Shown here one piece after another: positions 18,573-30,200 of a stretch of 44,785 nt of DNA (position 1 is the first letter of the stretch; each line of letters begins with the position of its first letter). The notes under the pieces are model-generated. The model ran no database searches, was not told the origin of the DNA, and worked only from the letters and a program-made list of their open reading frames with translations. The stretch spans positions 1-44,785 of the forward strand of contig NZ_LAJC01000048.1 in NCBI RefSeq assembly GCF_000981225.1, in the 5' to 3' direction. The position numbers and the translations under genes are program-made. This DNA comes from Allosalinactinospora lopnorensis. GTDB taxonomy: Bacteria > Actinomycetota > Actinomycetes > Streptosporangiales > Streptosporangiaceae.

Positions 18573-18669
18573 GAACCGTGTCCGTCGCGGACCCTCCGCT
18601 AACCCTGTCGGTGGAGGGCCGGTACGGGGTGCGCGGTCCCGGATGGGAGACCGCGCCGGCGCCCGGTGG

Positions 18670-18990
18670 CTACTCGACGCCACCGAATTCGCGCTCGAGC
18701 GCCGAGCGCTGGTTGGCGCCAAGGCCGCGGACGCGCCGCGACTCGGCGATGTTCAGACGCTCCATGATCTGCTTGGCGCGGACCTTGCCGACGCCCGGGA
18801 GCGATTCGAGCAGAGCGGAGACCTTCATCTTGCCGATGACGTCATCGGTCTGTCCGTCGGAAAGAACCTCGGACAGCGATACTCCACCGTGCTTGAGTCG
18901 GTTCTTGACTTCCGCGCGCTCCTTTCTGGCCTTCGCGGCTTTCTCCAGAGCCGCGGCGCGCTGTTCTGGTGTGAGGGGAGGAAGGGCCAC
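18670..18990 (-). CDS. mihF: Actinobacterial integration host factor (mIHF/sIHF)
   Basis: This nucleoid-associated protein binds and bends DNA and has no sequence relation to proteobacterial IHF. The 106-residue protein shows a basic coiled N-terminus (RAAALEKAAKARKERAEVKNRLK) and the helix-two-turn-helix region LLESLPGVGKVRAKQIMERLNIAESRRVRGLG. Its place upstream of gmk is the conserved actinobacterial order. In Streptomyces and mycobacteria it affects development, chromosome compaction and phage integration. Confidence 0.95.
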   Translation of the reverse strand: MALPPLTPEQRAAALEKAAKARKERAEVKNRLKHGGVSLSEVLSDGQTDDVIGKMKVSALLESLPGVGKVRAKQIMERLNIAESRRVRGLGANQRSALEREFGGVE

Positions 18991-19345
18991 GCCGGGTCAC
19001 CTCGGTTTTCTCTCGTTTGTAGAGGGCGGACGCCTGCGCAAGTTAGTAGGTTCCGACCCTGTTCGGCAACGCAAAGTGGCTTTTCAAGCGCTATTTCATC
19101 CAATTAATTACGCTACGCCACAATCTGATTGCGTAGAGATGCTAAAACCAGGACTTCCGGCCTGGTCGGAGGCACTCTTGCAGGTCCCATGCCCCACCCC
19201 ACCCGAAGGTGACACACCTCATGGCGGCCACTTTCGGCCGAATTTCGGACACACACTTATGGGTCGCCTTTCATAACCGGTAATGGCCACTTAGGGACGT
19301 GGCGGCTCCGCCGGAGCATCCCGGGCGGGGACCGGAGACCGCCGA
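18991..19345 (-). promoter_or_regulatory. AT-richer intergenic region: mihF promoter and pyrF 3' end
   Basis: These 355 bases hold no gene. The middle (about 19070-19150) is notably AT-rich for this chromosome and includes AATTAATT, as expected for a promoter of an abundant nucleoid protein. Near 19301-19345 partial inverted repeats (GCTCCG-C-CGGAGC and flanks) may terminate pyrF. No exact -35/-10 pair is claimed. Confidence 0.35.
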
Positions 19346-20047
19346 CTAAGCCGAAGCGGTCTCCGCGCGGCGCAGCGCGGCCGCGATCGAGGCCGCGGCA
19401 GCGCCCGGGTCCGGCGCACGGGTGATGGGGCGGCCGATCACCAGGAGGTCGGCCCCCGCGGCGAGCGCCTCCTCCGGGGTAGCCACCCGGGCCTGGTCGC
19501 CCTTGTCCGTTCCGGCCGGCCGCACTCCGGGCGTGATCAGCGTGATGTCCGGGCCGACCTCAGCACGCAGTGACGCCACCTCCTGCGGCGAGCAGACCAG
19601 CGCCTGCGCCCCGGCCTCCACCGCGAGCACGGCGAGTCGCCGCGCGGCGTCGGGTGCCGGCCCACGCAGGCCCACCTCTTCGAGCGCGGCGTCGTCCAAC
19701 GACGTCAGGACCGTGACCGCGGCGATCTTGGTCTCCGGGGCGGCCTCCACCGCCGCCGCGATCATCTTCCGGCCGCCCGTGGCGTGCACGGTCAGGAAGG
19801 ACGGTTTCAGCCGGGCCACGTTGCGCGTGGCCCGTGCGACGGTGTCCGGGATGTCGAGCATCTTCAGGTCGAGGAAGACCGACACCTTGTTGGCGCCCCG
19901 GACGGTGGTGACCACCTCGGGGCCGTAGCGCAGGTAGAGCTCCAGCCCGACCTTGACCGTGCTGACATGCGGAGCGACCGCCGATGCCCACCGGGCTGCG
20001 GTCTCGATCTCGGGTACGTCAATGGCGACGGCGATGGGCGCGGCCAC
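19346..20047 (-). CDS. pyrF: Orotidine-5'-phosphate decarboxylase, class I
   Basis: PyrF converts OMP to UMP, the last step of de novo pyrimidine synthesis. The 233-residue length and FLDLKMLDIPDTV, the class I D-K-x-x-D signature, show it is the shorter class I form rather than the longer type of mycobacteria. Other motifs are IAVAIDVPE and the phosphate-binding LITPGVRP. GTG 20047 follows AAGGAGG at ideal spacing; the frame is open to 20146 without similarity. It lies 255 bases after pyrD, so it may have some independent expression. Confidence 0.93.
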   Translation of the reverse strand: MAAPIAVAIDVPEIETAARWASAVAPHVSTVKVGLELYLRYGPEVVTTVRGANKVSVFLDLKMLDIPDTVARATRNVARLKPSFLTVHATGGRKMIAAAVEAAPETKIAAVTVLTSLDDAALEEVGLRGPAPDAARRLAVLAVEAGAQALVCSPQEVASLRAEVGPDITLITPGVRPAGTDKGDQARVATPEEALAAGADLLVIGRPITRAPDPGAAAASIAAALRRAETASA

Positions 20048-20302
20048 AATCGTCCTCCTTACGGGTGTCACGGATGAGCAGGGCGGTGCGGGCCGCCGTG
20101 GGATCCCTGCGGCTCCCGCCGATGAACAGCATTGACACGCTGCCACGTGCGGTTCCCCGGTGCGACCGGTTCATGCGCACGAAGGGGGTGTGATGTGTGC
20201 GGCGCCCAGACGGCCGTAGCCGCGTGTTCCGCCGCCGACGACCTCCCGGGGGTGCCCGGCCTGGTGTTCCGGCCGCAGCGGCCACTGGAGCGCCTCTGTC
20301 TC

Positions 20303-21250
20303 CTATCCTCCCAGAGCGGCCCCGATCGGGCGATGGGCCGCTCCTACGAGTTCGCCCACCCGGGCGACTCCCCGGCCTTCCACGGCCTCCTCGAACTCGC
20401 GCAGGATACGCGCGCAGGCGGAGGGGTCCGCGAAGTTCACGGTGCCCACGGCCACCGACGAGGCCCCTGCCGCGATGAATTCCAGGACATCGGTCCCGGT
20501 GCGCACCCCGCCCATGCCGATGATGGGGACCTCCGGCAGCGCGGCGTGCACCCGGTGGACGCAGCCGACCGCGATCGGACGGATCGCCGGCCCCGAGACA
20601 CCGCCCATCCCTCCGGCGACGGCGGGCCGCAGGGTCACGGGGTCGATGGCCATGCCGCGCACGGCGTTGATCATGGACAGGCCGTCGGCGCGCGCCTCGA
20701 CGCACGCGGTGGCCAGCCCGACCAGGTCGGGAACGTCCGGGGCCAGCTTCGCGAACACCGGGATGTCGGAACGGGCGTGCGAACGCACCGCGTGCACCAC
20801 GCGGGCCGCCTCGGCCGGCTCGTCCGTGAAGTCCCGGCCCTGGCTCGCCGGGTTCGGGCAGGACAGGTTGACCTCGATCATCCCGACTCCGGATGCCTCG
20901 GAAAGCCTCCTGGCCAGCTCGGCGTACTCCGAGGCGCTGCCTCCGGCGATGGAGACCACCGTGTGGCCGCCCCGGGAGAGCAGCCAGGGCAGGTCACGCT
21001 GCAGGAAGACGTCGACCCCGGGCCCCTGCAGGCCGATGGCGCTGAGCATGCCGCTGGGCGTCTCGGCCATGCGCGGGGCCGGCCGGCCCGCGCGCGGCTC
21101 CAGCATCACCGACTTCGTCACGATCGCCCCGATCCGGGCGAGGTCGACGAAGCGCGCGAGCTCGCGACCGGTTCCCGCGCATCCCGCCGCCGTCATGATG
21201 GGGTTGACCAGCTCCACCTGACTCAGCCGGACCCGCAGATCGGGGCTCAT
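20303..21250 (-). CDS. pyrD: Dihydroorotate dehydrogenase, class 1B catalytic subunit
   Basis: This FMN enzyme oxidises dihydroorotate to orotate and, being the 1B type, partners with PyrK to pass electrons to NAD. The protein is 315 residues from ATG 21250, with an alternative GTG at 21262. It shows NPIMTAAGCAGTGREL at the N-terminus, the catalytic-cysteine motif MIEVNLSCPNP, and the FMN phosphate-binding IIGMGGVRTGTDVLEFIAAGAS. It follows pyrK directly. Confidence 0.94.
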   Translation of the reverse strand: MSPDLRVRLSQVELVNPIMTAAGCAGTGRELARFVDLARIGAIVTKSVMLEPRAGRPAPRMAETPSGMLSAIGLQGPGVDVFLQRDLPWLLSRGGHTVVSIAGGSASEYAELARRLSEASGVGMIEVNLSCPNPASQGRDFTDEPAEAARVVHAVRSHARSDIPVFAKLAPDVPDLVGLATACVEARADGLSMINAVRGMAIDPVTLRPAVAGGMGGVSGPAIRPIAVGCVHRVHAALPEVPIIGMGGVRTGTDVLEFIAAGASSVAVGTVNFADPSACARILREFEEAVEGRGVARVGELVGAAHRPIGAALGG

Positions 21251-21342
21251 CTTCCGGGGCACCTTCCATCGTCACGTGACCGATTCGCGTTTCGCGCTCC
21301 ATGATCTCGCGGAACGCGCGGACCGGGCGCACCCGGACAGCG

Positions 21343-22238
21343 TCAGCCGGCCTCCCGGTCGGCCGCCCGGTCCCCGTCTCCCTGCGCCTTCCAGCCGGGG
21401 GCGCCCAGGGCGTCGAACGGGATCGTGCCCACGTCGTCGAAGCGGACCTGCTCCCCCCGGAACACCGGGCCGTCGACGCAGGACCGCACCATACGGGTGA
21501 TGCCGTCCTCCCCCACGATCGGGATCACACAGGTCATGCAGATCCCGGTGCCGCACGCCATGGTCTCTTCCACCGACACCTGGGTGGGAATGCCGTGCTG
21601 GTCCGCCACGGCGGTGGCCGCGCGCAGCATCGCCATGGGACCGCACGCGTAGACGACGTCGGAGCGGGCCTCCTCGATGACCTGCCCGAGTGGGTCGGTC
21701 ACCCGGCCGCGCACGCCGAAGGAGCCGTCATCGGTGGTGAAGGTGGCCGTCTCGGCGACCCTGCGGGCGGTGATGGCGCTGCATACGCGGTCGGCCGAGG
21801 CCGCACCGAGCACGAAGTCCACCCGGCACCCCCGGCGGCGCAGCGAGTGCGCCAGCGGGAACAAGGGGGCGCACCCGGACCCTCCGCCCACCAGGACGCA
21901 GTTCACCGGGTCCCGGGGGAGCGGGAAGGGGCGGCCCAGTGGACCCACGACGTCGAGCAGGTCCCGGGAGCGGCGCTCGGCCAGCCATGCGGTGCCCGCG
22001 CCGCGCACCGCGAAGAGGAACTCCACCGTGCCGCCGTAGTCCGGCTTGACATCGTGGATCGCGAAGGGGCGCCGCAGCAGCATGCCCGAGTGCTCACCGC
22101 CGACCGCCACCGCCACGAACTGCCCGGAGCGGAACCGTTCGGCGATCCCTGGTGCCACGACCGTAATGGCGTAGTAGCGTCCACCCGTCGAACGGTCAGC
22201 ACGGGGCTCCGCATTTGCACCGGTCCGAAATCGCTCAC
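21343..22238 (-). pseudogene. pyrK: Dihydroorotate dehydrogenase electron-transfer subunit PyrK (frameshifted)
   Basis: PyrK carries FAD and a [2Fe-2S] cluster and passes electrons from PyrD to NAD. The natural start is GTG 22238, with AAGGGG eight bases upstream. It reads MSDFGPVQMRSPVLTVRRVDA and then loses frame near 22177. Restoring one C (minus strand) gives AYYAITVVAPGIAERFRSGQF and the long frame to 21343. The long frame itself has no usable start between carB and this point. Beyond the break all motifs are intact: RRPFAIHD, VLVGGGSGCAPLFPLA, ACGPMAMLRA and the cluster cysteines CGTGICMTC...C. The length is 3n+2, so one base would restore 298 residues. Confidence 0.88.
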
Positions 22239-22304
22239 CTGTGGGCCCCTTTTTCTCGACGGGGACGCCGCGCAGCGCCGCCGTGCGGTGCGCAGCGTCC
22301 CCGT

Positions 22305-25300
22305 TCAGCCTTCGCCGCCGCGCAGCGCCTCTGCGTGCTCCTGGAGGGAGCGCACACCGATGTCGCCGCGTACCAGCGCCTCGATGCCCTGCACGGCCGC
22401 GGCCAGCCCCTGCACCGTCGTGACGCTCGGCACGCTGCGCACGACCGCGGCGGTGCGGATCTCGTAGCCGTCCAGCCGCGGCCCGGACTGGCCCGCGCTG
22501 CCGAACGGGGTGTTCACGATAAGGTCCACCTCGCCGTCGTGGATGAGTTGCACGATAGTGGGTTCGCCGTCCGGACCGGGACCTTCGCTCTGCTTGCGGA
22601 CGACCCGCGCCGGGACTCCGTTGCGCCGGAGCACCCACGCCGTCCCCTCGGTCGCCAGGATCTCGAATCCCAGGTCGGCCAGCCGCTTGACCGGGAAGAC
22701 CATCGTCCGCTTGTCGCGGTTGGCGACCGAGACGAAGACCGCGCCCGACGTCGGCAGCGACCCGAACGCCGCCTGCTGCGACTTGGCGTACGCCGCGCCG
22801 AAGTCAGCGTCCAGGCCCATGACCTCGCCCGTGGAGCGCATCTCCGGGCCGAGCACGGTGTCGACGCCCTCCCCCTGCCGGTCGATGAACCGGTTGAAGG
22901 GCAGCACCGCCTCCTTCACCGAGATCGGGGCGTCCATGGGCAGGGTCCCGCCGTCGCCCTCGGCCGGTAGCAGGCCCTCGCGGCGCAGGTCGGCGATGGA
23001 GGAGCCGAGCATCACCCGGGCGGCCGCCTTGGCCAGCGGGACCGCGCTGGCCTTGGAGACGAACGGCACCGTGCGCGAGGCCCGCGGATTGGCCTCCAGC
23101 ACGTACAGCACCCCCGAGGCGAGCGCGTACTGCACGTTGAGCAGCCCGCGCACGCCGCAGCCGCGGGCGATGCCCTCGGTGGAGTAGCGGATCCGCTCGA
23201 AATCCTCGTTGCCCAGCGTCACCGCGGGGAGCGCGCACGCGGAGTCGCCGGAGTGGATCCCGGCCTCCTCGATGTGCTCCATGATGCCGCCCAGATAGAG
23301 CTCGTGCCCGTCGTAGAGCGCATCGACGTCGATCTCGATGGCGTCGTCCAGGAAACGGTCGATCAGCACCGGGTACTCCGGACTGACCTCCGCGTTGCGC
23401 GCGATGTAATCGCGCAGCATGGTCTCGTTGTAGACGATCTCCATCCCGCGCCCGCCCAGCACGTAGGACGGGCGGACCATGACCGGGTAGCCGATCTCGT
23501 CGGCGACCTTCCTGGCCCCGTCGAACGAGTGCGCCGTGCCGTGCTTGGGTGCGGGCAGCCCGGCGTCGGCGAGCACCCTGCCGAACTCGCCGCGGTCCTC
23601 GGCGAGGTCGATGGACTCGGGGCTGGTGCCGACGATGGGGACGCCGGCGGCTTTGAGCTCGCGCGCCAGCCCCAGCGGGGTCTGCCCTCCCAGCTGCACG
23701 ACCACCCCGACGACCTCGCCGGTGAGCTGCTCGGCCCGCACGACCTCCAGCACGTCCTCCAGGGTGAGCGGCTCGAAGTACAGCCGGTCGCTGGTGTCGT
23801 AGTCGGTCGAGACGGTCTCGGGGTTGCAGTTCACCATGACCGTCTCGTAGCCCGCCTCGGACAGCGCGAAGCAGGCGTGCACGCAGCTGTAGTCGAACTC
23901 CACGCCCTGCCCGATGCGGTTCGGGCCGGAGCCGAGGATGATCACCTTGGGCCTGGCGCCCTCGGGGACCTCGGTCTCCTCGTCGTAGCTGGAGTAGAGG
24001 TAGGGCGTCTGGGCGGCGAACTCCGCGGCGCACGTGTCGACGGTCAGATAGACCGGGTGGATGCCGAGCGCGTACCGCAGCTCCCGGACGACCTCGGCGG
24101 ACTTGCCGACGATCTCGCCGATCTGGGTGTCGGAGAAGCCCAGCCGCTTGGCCGAGCGCAGTAGTTCCGCCCCGAGCTTCGGGGCGGCCGCGATCTCGCG
24201 CGCGGTCTCCTCCATCAGCAGCAGCTGGTCGAGGAACCACGGGTCGATCCTGGTGGCGGCGTGCAGTTCGGCCACGGTCGCGCCGGCCCGAAGCGCCTGC
24301 TGAACCTGGCGCAACCGGTACTCGGTGGGAGTGGCGACACTGCGCAGCAGCTCGTCCTTGTCCCCGGGCCCGCCCGCCCAGGTGAAGCCGACCCCCCTCT
24401 TCTCCAGCGAGCGCATCGCCTTCTGCAGCGCCTCGGAGAAGGACCGGCCGATCGCCATGGCCTCCCCGACCGACTTCATGGTGGTGGTCAGGCCCGGGTC
24501 GGCGCCGGGGAACTTCTCAAAGGCGAACCGCGGCACCTTGACAACGACGTAGTCGAGGGTCGGCTCGAAGCTGGCCGGCGTCTCGGCGGTGATGTCGTTG
24601 GGGATCTCGTCGAGGGTGTAGCCGACGGCGAGTTTCGCCGCGATCTTGGCGATCGGGAACCCGGTGGCCTTCGACGCCAGGGCGGAGGAGCGCGAGACGC
24701 GCGGGTTCATCTCGATGACGATGACCCGCCCGTTCTCGGGGTGCACGGCGAACTGGATGTTGCATCCGCCGGTGTCCACGCCGACCTCGCGGATGACCGC
24801 GATGCCGATGTCGCGCATCCGCTGGTACTCGCGGTCGGTGAGCGTCATGGCCGGGGCGACCGTCACCGAGTCCCCGGTGTGCACGCCCATGGGATCGAAG
24901 TTCTCGATAGAGCAGACGACGACCACGTTGTCGTTGCCGTCGCGCATCAACTCCAGCTCGTACTCCTTCCAGCCGAGGATGGACTCCTCCAGGAGCACTT
25001 CGTGGGTCGGGGAGAGCGCCAGCCCCTGACCCGCGATGCGGCGCAGGTCGGCTTCGTTGTGGGCGAACCCGGAACCGGACCCGCCCATGGTGAACGACGG
25101 CCGCACGACGACCGGGTAGGCCAACTCCTCGGCGGCGTCCAGGCATTCCTGGAGCGAGTGGCAGATGCGCGAACGGGCCGATTCGCCGCCGATACGCTCG
25201 ACGACGTCCTTGAACGTCTCGCGGTCCTCGCCGGCCTGGATGGCGTCGATGTTGGCGCCGATCAGTTCGACGTTGTACTTGTCGAGCACCCCGGCCTCGT

Positions 25301-25607
25301 GCAGGGCGACGGCGGCGTTGAGTGCGGTCTGCCCGCCCAGGGTCGGCAGCAGGGCGTCGGGACGCTCCTTGGCGATGATCTTCTCGATCATCTCGGGCGT
25401 GATGGGTTCGACGTACGTGGCGTCCGCGAACTCCGGGTCGGTCATGATCGTGGCCGGGTTGGAGTTCACCAGGATCACACGGAGCCCCTCGTCCTTGAGG
25501 ACCCGGCAGGCCTGGGTCCCCGAGTAGTCGAACTCGCACGCCTGGCCGATGACGATCGGCCCGGAGCCGATCACGAGAACGGAAGACAGGTCACTACGGC
25601 GCGGCAT
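22305..25607 (-). CDS. carB: Carbamoyl phosphate synthase large subunit
   Basis: CarB makes carbamoyl phosphate from bicarbonate, ammonia (delivered by CarA) and two ATP, feeding pyrimidine and arginine synthesis. The 1100-residue length is full. Two homologous ATP-grasp halves are visible: [21 protein letters not shown] in the first and [21 protein letters not shown] in the second. A C-terminal MGS-like allosteric domain follows (about 940-1100). It starts 10 bases after carA ends, so the two are translated together. Confidence 0.98.
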   Translation of the reverse strand: MPRRSDLSSVLVIGSGPIVIGQACEFDYSGTQACRVLKDEGLRVILVNSNPATIMTDPEFADATYVEPITPEMIEKIIAKERPDALLPTLGGQTALNAAVALHEAGVLDKYNVELIGANIDAIQAGEDRETFKDVVERIGGESARSRICHSLQECLDAAEELAYPVVVRPSFTMGGSGSGFAHNEADLRRIAGQGLALSPTHEVLLEESILGWKEYELELMRDGNDNVVVVCSIENFDPMGVHTGDSVTVAPAMTLTDREYQRMRDIGIAVIREVGVDTGGCNIQFAVHPENGRVIVIEMNPRVSRSSALASKATGFPIAKIAAKLAVGYTLDEIPNDITAETPASFEPTLDYVVVKVPRFAFEKFPGADPGLTTTMKSVGEAMAIGRSFSEALQKAMRSLEKRGVGFTWAGGPGDKDELLRSVATPTEYRLRQVQQALRAGATVAELHAATRIDPWFLDQLLLMEETAREIAAAPKLGAELLRSAKRLGFSDTQIGEIVGKSAEVVRELRYALGIHPVYLTVDTCAAEFAAQTPYLYSSYDEETEVPEGARPKVIILGSGPNRIGQGVEFDYSCVHACFALSEAGYETVMVNCNPETVSTDYDTSDRLYFEPLTLEDVLEVVRAEQLTGEVVGVVVQLGGQTPLGLARELKAAGVPIVGTSPESIDLAEDRGEFGRVLADAGLPAPKHGTAHSFDGARKVADEIGYPVMVRPSYVLGGRGMEIVYNETMLRDYIARNAEVSPEYPVLIDRFLDDAIEIDVDALYDGHELYLGGIMEHIEEAGIHSGDSACALPAVTLGNEDFERIRYSTEGIARGCGVRGLLNVQYALASGVLYVLEANPRASRTVPFVSKASAVPLAKAAARVMLGSSIADLRREGLLPAEGDGGTLPMDAPISVKEAVLPFNRFIDRQGEGVDTVLGPEMRSTGEVMGLDADFGAAYAKSQQAAFGSLPTSGAVFVSVANRDKRTMVFPVKRLADLGFEILATEGTAWVLRRNGVPARVVRKQSEGPGPDGEPTIVQLIHDGEVDLIVNTPFGSAGQSGPRLDGYEIRTAAVVRSVPSVTTVQGLAAAVQGIEALVRGDIGVRSLQEHAEALRGGEG

Positions 25608-25617
25608 CGTTGTCCTT

Positions 25618-26802
25618 CTACGACTTGGCGGGCTGTGCGTGCTGGATGGACATCAGGTCGCAGAACGCGTCGAACAGCTCGGCGGCATCGTGCGGTCCCG
25701 CGGCGGCTTCGGGGTGGTACTGGACGCTGAAGGCGGGGCGGTCCAGCAGCCGCAGCCCTTCCACGACGTCGTCGTTGAGGCCGATGTGGCTGACCTCGGC
25801 GCGCCCGTAGGGCGTGTCGAAGGGGCCGTCGGTGGGGGCGTCAACGGCGAAACCGTGGTTCTGGCTGGTGATGTGGACGCGCCCGGTGTGCACGTCGCGC
25901 ACCGGCTGGTTCACACCGCGGTGGCCGAACCGCAGCTTGTACGTCCCCAGTTCCAGGGCGCGGCCGAGGATCTGGTTGCCGAAGCAGATCCCGAACAGCG
26001 GGGTCCCGGTGTCCAGGATCTCGCGCATCACGGCGACGGGACCGTCCATGGCCGCCGGATCGCCGGGGCCGTTGCTGAAGAACACGCCGTCGGGCTCCGT
26101 CGCGAGGATCTCCTCGGCGCCGGTGCCGGCGGGCAGCACCGTGACCTCGCATCCCCGCTCGGCCAGCCGCTGCGGTGTCATGGCCTTGATGCCCAGGTCG
26201 ATCGCGGCGACCCGGAACCGCGTGGGCACGCCCTCGGGCGGGTGGAGGGTGTAGGGCTCCTCGGTGGTGACCTCATCGGCCAGGTCGGCTCCGCTCATCC
26301 GCGGGCTGGCCAGCACGCGCTCACGCAGCCGCTCCGGGTCGGTCTCCTCGGTGCTGATGGCCGCGCGCATGGCGCCGCGGTCGCGCAGGTGCCGGGTGAG
26401 CGCGCGGGTTCCGGGCATGGCGACGCCGACCACCCCCTGCCGGACCAGTTCCTCTTCGAGCGTGCGCTGAGCCCGCCAGTTGGACGGGATGCGGGCGGGT
26501 TCGCGCACCACGTACCCGGCGACCCAGATCCGTCCGGACTCGGGGTCGTCGTCGTTGACCCCGGTGTTGCCGATGTGAGGGGCGGTCATCGCCACGATCT
26601 GGCGGTGGTACGAGGGGTCGGTGAGCGTCTCCTGGTAGCCGGTCATGCCCGTGTTGAACACGATCTCGCCGAAGGTCTCCCCCCGGGCACCGAAGGAGCG
26701 GCCGTGGAACACCCGGCCGTCCTCCAGCACAAGAATCGCCGGAACCTGCATATCACTCCCGTCCGCGGCAGGCCTGCCGGAGGCAGTTGTCTGTGAACTC
26801 AC
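25618..26802 (-). CDS. carA: Carbamoyl phosphate synthase small subunit (glutamine amidotransferase)
   Basis: CarA hydrolyses glutamine and channels ammonia to CarB. The 394-residue protein has the N-terminal CPSase domain ([35 protein letters not shown]) and the class I amidotransferase domain. The nucleophile Cys lies in [14 protein letters not shown] and the His in QYHPEA. GTG 26802 overlaps the pyrC stop by four bases (GTGA). An N-terminal extension of about 17 residues precedes the conserved start, so a downstream ATG (MQVPAIL) is an alternative start. Confidence 0.97.
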   Translation of the reverse strand: MSSQTTASGRPAADGSDMQVPAILVLEDGRVFHGRSFGARGETFGEIVFNTGMTGYQETLTDPSYHRQIVAMTAPHIGNTGVNDDDPESGRIWVAGYVVREPARIPSNWRAQRTLEEELVRQGVVGVAMPGTRALTRHLRDRGAMRAAISTEETDPERLRERVLASPRMSGADLADEVTTEEPYTLHPPEGVPTRFRVAAIDLGIKAMTPQRLAERGCEVTVLPAGTGAEEILATEPDGVFFSNGPGDPAAMDGPVAVMREILDTGTPLFGICFGNQILGRALELGTYKLRFGHRGVNQPVRDVHTGRVHITSQNHGFAVDAPTDGPFDTPYGRAEVSHIGLNDDVVEGLRLLDRPAFSVQYHPEAAAGPHDAAELFDAFCDLMSIQHAQPAKS

Positions 26803-28117
26803 TGGATCTTCCCGTCGAGGACTGTTGGTCTACCGCGCAGCAGCGTCGCGATCACCCGACCGGGCACACGCATCCCCCGGTAGGGGGTGTTTCCGCTCTT
26901 GGAGACCAGCACGGCCGGATCGACCTCCCGGTCCGTGTCCGTGTCGTACAGCGTAATGTTGGCCGGCTCCCCCACCGCGATCGGACGGCCGTGGCCGGGC
27001 AGGCGGCCGATGCGCGCCGGTGTGGCCGACATGCGCTCGGCGACCCCGGCCCAGTCGAGCAGGCCGGTGTCGACCATCGTCCGCTGGACCACCGATAGGG
27101 CCGTCTCCAGCCCCACCATCCCCATCGCGGCGTTGGACCACTCGGTCTCCTTGGCCTCGATCGGGTGCGGCGCGTGGTCCGTGGCCACGCAGTCGATCGT
27201 GCCGTCCGCGAGGGCCTCGCGCAGCGCGTGGACGTCCTCAGCGGTGCGCAACGGCGGATTGACCTTGTAGATGGGATCGTAGCTCTCGGCGAGCTCGTCG
27301 GTGAGCAGCAGGTGGTGCGGCGTGACCTCGGCGGTGACGTCGCAGCCGCGACTCTTGGCCCAGCGCAGGATCTGCACCGACCCCTTCGTGGAGACGTGGC
27401 AGATGTGCAGCCGCGAGCCACGTGCTCGGCGAGCAGGCAGTCGCGGGCGATGACGGCCTCCTCAGCGACAGCGGGCCATCCGGCCAGGCCCAGGCGGTCG
27501 GAGACCAGGCCCTCGTTCATCTGGGCGCCTTCGGTCAGCCGCGGCTCCTGGGCGTGCTGGGCGACCACGCCGTCGAACGCCTTGACGTACTCCAGGGCCC
27601 GCCGCATAAGCAGGGCGTCGGAAACGCAGACGCCGTCGTCGGAGAAGACCCGGACCCTGGCCATGGAGTCGGCCATGGCGCCCAGTTCGGCCAACCGCTC
27701 CCCCTCCAGTCCGCGGGTGACGGCACCCACCGGCTGGACGTCGCAGTAGCCGGCGTCGCGGCCGAGTCGCCAGACCTGCTCGGCGACGCCGGCGGTGTCG
27801 GCCACGGGGTCGGTGTTCGCCATCGCGTGCACGGCGCTGTAGCCGCCCACGGCGGCGGCGCGGGCGCCCGTGGCCACGGTCTCCGCGTCCTCGCGGCCGG
27901 GCTCGCGCAAGTGGGTGTGCAGGTCGACCAGGCCGGGAAGAGCGATGAGCCCCGTCGCGTCGAGGATGTCGACCCCGGCGTCGGCGTCCGCTTCCAGCCC
28001 GGTCCCGACTGCGACGATGACGCCGTCCCGGACCAGGATGTCCACCGGGTCACCGCCGGCGACGCGGGCGCCGCGGATCAAGCGGGTCGTCGCGGCCGCG
28101 GTGCTGCTCTCGGTCAT
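26799..28117 (-). pseudogene. pyrC: Dihydroorotase (frameshifted)
   Basis: PyrC cyclises carbamoyl aspartate to dihydroorotate with a metal centre. The first part from ATG 28117 is normal: DLHTHLREPGRE with metal-binding histidines, MANTDPV and ARDCLLAEHV. The frame is lost near 27419-27422. Adding one G to a GG run gives AEHVGSRLHICHVSTKGSV, the expected family text, and the rest follows to 26799 with ITPHH-like EVTPHHLLL and CVATDHAPH. The restored protein would have 439 residues and no other defect. The gene overlaps pyrB (ATGA) and carA (GTGA). Since no second pyrC is visible and the pathway is otherwise complete, a sequence error is likelier than a real loss. Confidence 0.92.
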
Positions 28118-29054
28118 GCCTGCCCCTCCTGGTTGCCGATCCCGGATTCAGACCCGCCGAGCAGCAGGTACAGAACCGCCATGCGAACGCTGAGGCCGTT
28201 GGTCACCTGCTCGGTGACGGTGGAGCGCGGGGAGTCGGCGACCTCGGCCGAGATCTCCATACCCCGGACCATCGGGCCGGGGTGCATCACGATGGCGTCC
28301 CGCTGCATGCGGGCGAAGCGTTCGCGGTCCAGGCCGTAGCGGCGGCTGTACTCGCGCGCGGTGGGGAAGAACGCGTCCTTCATCCGCTCGGCCTGCACCC
28401 GCAGCATCATCACCACATCGCTCTTGGGCAGTACCTCGTCGAGCTCGTAGGAGACGGCGCAGGGCCAGGTGTGCACGGAAACCGGCAGCAGCGTGGGCGG
28501 GGCGACCAGGGTGACCTCGGCGCCGAGCGTGTGCAGCAGCAGGACGTTGGAGCGGGCCACCCGGCTGTGCAGGATGTCGCCGACGATGGCTACGCGCAGC
28601 CCTTCGAGGTGCCCCAAACGCTCGCGCATGGTGAACACGTCCAGCAGCGCCTGGGTGGGGTGCTCGTGGGTGCCGTCGCCGGCGTTGAGGACGGCGCCGT
28701 CCACCCAGCCGGCCAGCCGGTGGGCGGCTCCGGAGGCGCTGTGCCGGATGACCACGCCGTCGGCCCCCATGGCCTGCAGGGTGAGCGCAGTGTCCTTGAG
28801 GCTCTCTCCCTTGGAGACGCTGGACCCCTTGGCGGAGAAGTTGATGACGTCGGCCGACAAGCGTTTGGCGGCGAGCTCGAAGGACGTCCGGGTGCGGGTG
28901 GAGTCCTCGTAGAAGAGGTTCACCACGGTGCGCCCGCGCAGGGTCGGGTACTTCTTCACGGAACGCCCGCTGACCTGGGCGAGCTCTTTCGCGGTGTCCA
29001 GCACCAGGATGGCTTCGTCGCGGGAGAGGTCCCCGGCGGAGAGCAGGTGCCGCA

Positions 29055-29055
<1 letters not shown>
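28114..29055 (-). CDS. pyrB: Aspartate carbamoyltransferase catalytic subunit
   Basis: PyrB condenses carbamoyl phosphate with aspartate. The 313-residue protein has the carbamoyl-phosphate loop [11 protein letters not shown], the lysine loop [22 protein letters not shown] and the C-terminal [12 protein letters not shown] 29055 overlaps the pyrR stop by one base and its own stop overlaps the pyrC start, so the genes are translationally coupled. No regulatory PyrI subunit is seen. Confidence 0.97.
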
Positions 29056-29738
<683 letters not shown>

Positions 29739-29806
29739 TCACGTTATCAGCGCCGCCGCGATGGTCCCGTCAGCAGGAAAGGTCAAACATTGCAAAAATA
29801 TGACAC

Positions 29807-29820
29807 TGATCACGTGATCA
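29807..29820. promoter_or_regulatory. Perfect 14-base palindrome upstream of pyrR
   Basis: TGATCACGTGATCA lies about 126 bases upstream of pyrR, in AT-richer sequence between pyrR and bldD. It looks like an operator for a dimeric regulator, but none is identified. The region 29822-30021 shows no gene. Confidence 0.4.
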
Positions 29821-30021
29821 AACCTTGACTCCGGCCGCGAGACGGCGAAGTGTTCGGGATGCCGGTACCGGCCACTCGACCGCGGGAAACGCGGGAGCCC
29901 CTACGGCTCCGGGCTTCCCGGAGTCCAAAACACCACGAATCGTCCGCATCACCCCCAGAATGAGAGACCCCTCACTTACGCACGGTTTGGCCACTGAATA
30001 GTCGCATTTTCACCCAACGGC

Positions 30022-30062
30022 TTGACCTGGCGCCCCGACAGCCTTACGGTCACTGTCCGTAA
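30022..30062 (+). promoter_or_regulatory. Candidate bldD promoter with overlapping inverted repeat
   Basis: TTGACC (30022-30027), 17 bases, then TACGGT (30045-30050) makes a good housekeeping-type promoter. The inverted repeat TTACGG-N7-CCGTAA (30044-30062) covers the -10 and probable start site. A protein bound there would block transcription. Autoregulation by BldD is plausible, but the sequence is not a clear match to the published BldD consensus. The leader to ATG 30201 would be about 144 bases. Confidence 0.5.
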
Positions 30063-30200
30063 CCAATCTGGGTGGGACTGCTCGGGGCCTGTCCCCGCGA
30101 AACAGAGAACGATGTGGATTTCGCGGGTTTCGGGGTAACCGAACGAATGGGGTCCGCCGCCCACACCAGCCACCTTCACGGCCGGGGAGCGACGAGGAAG

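Noticed and set aside
20048-20302. Possible small gene between pyrD and pyrF
   Set aside because: No frame has a ribosome site and consistent codon bias; the alternative pyrF extension lacks similarity.
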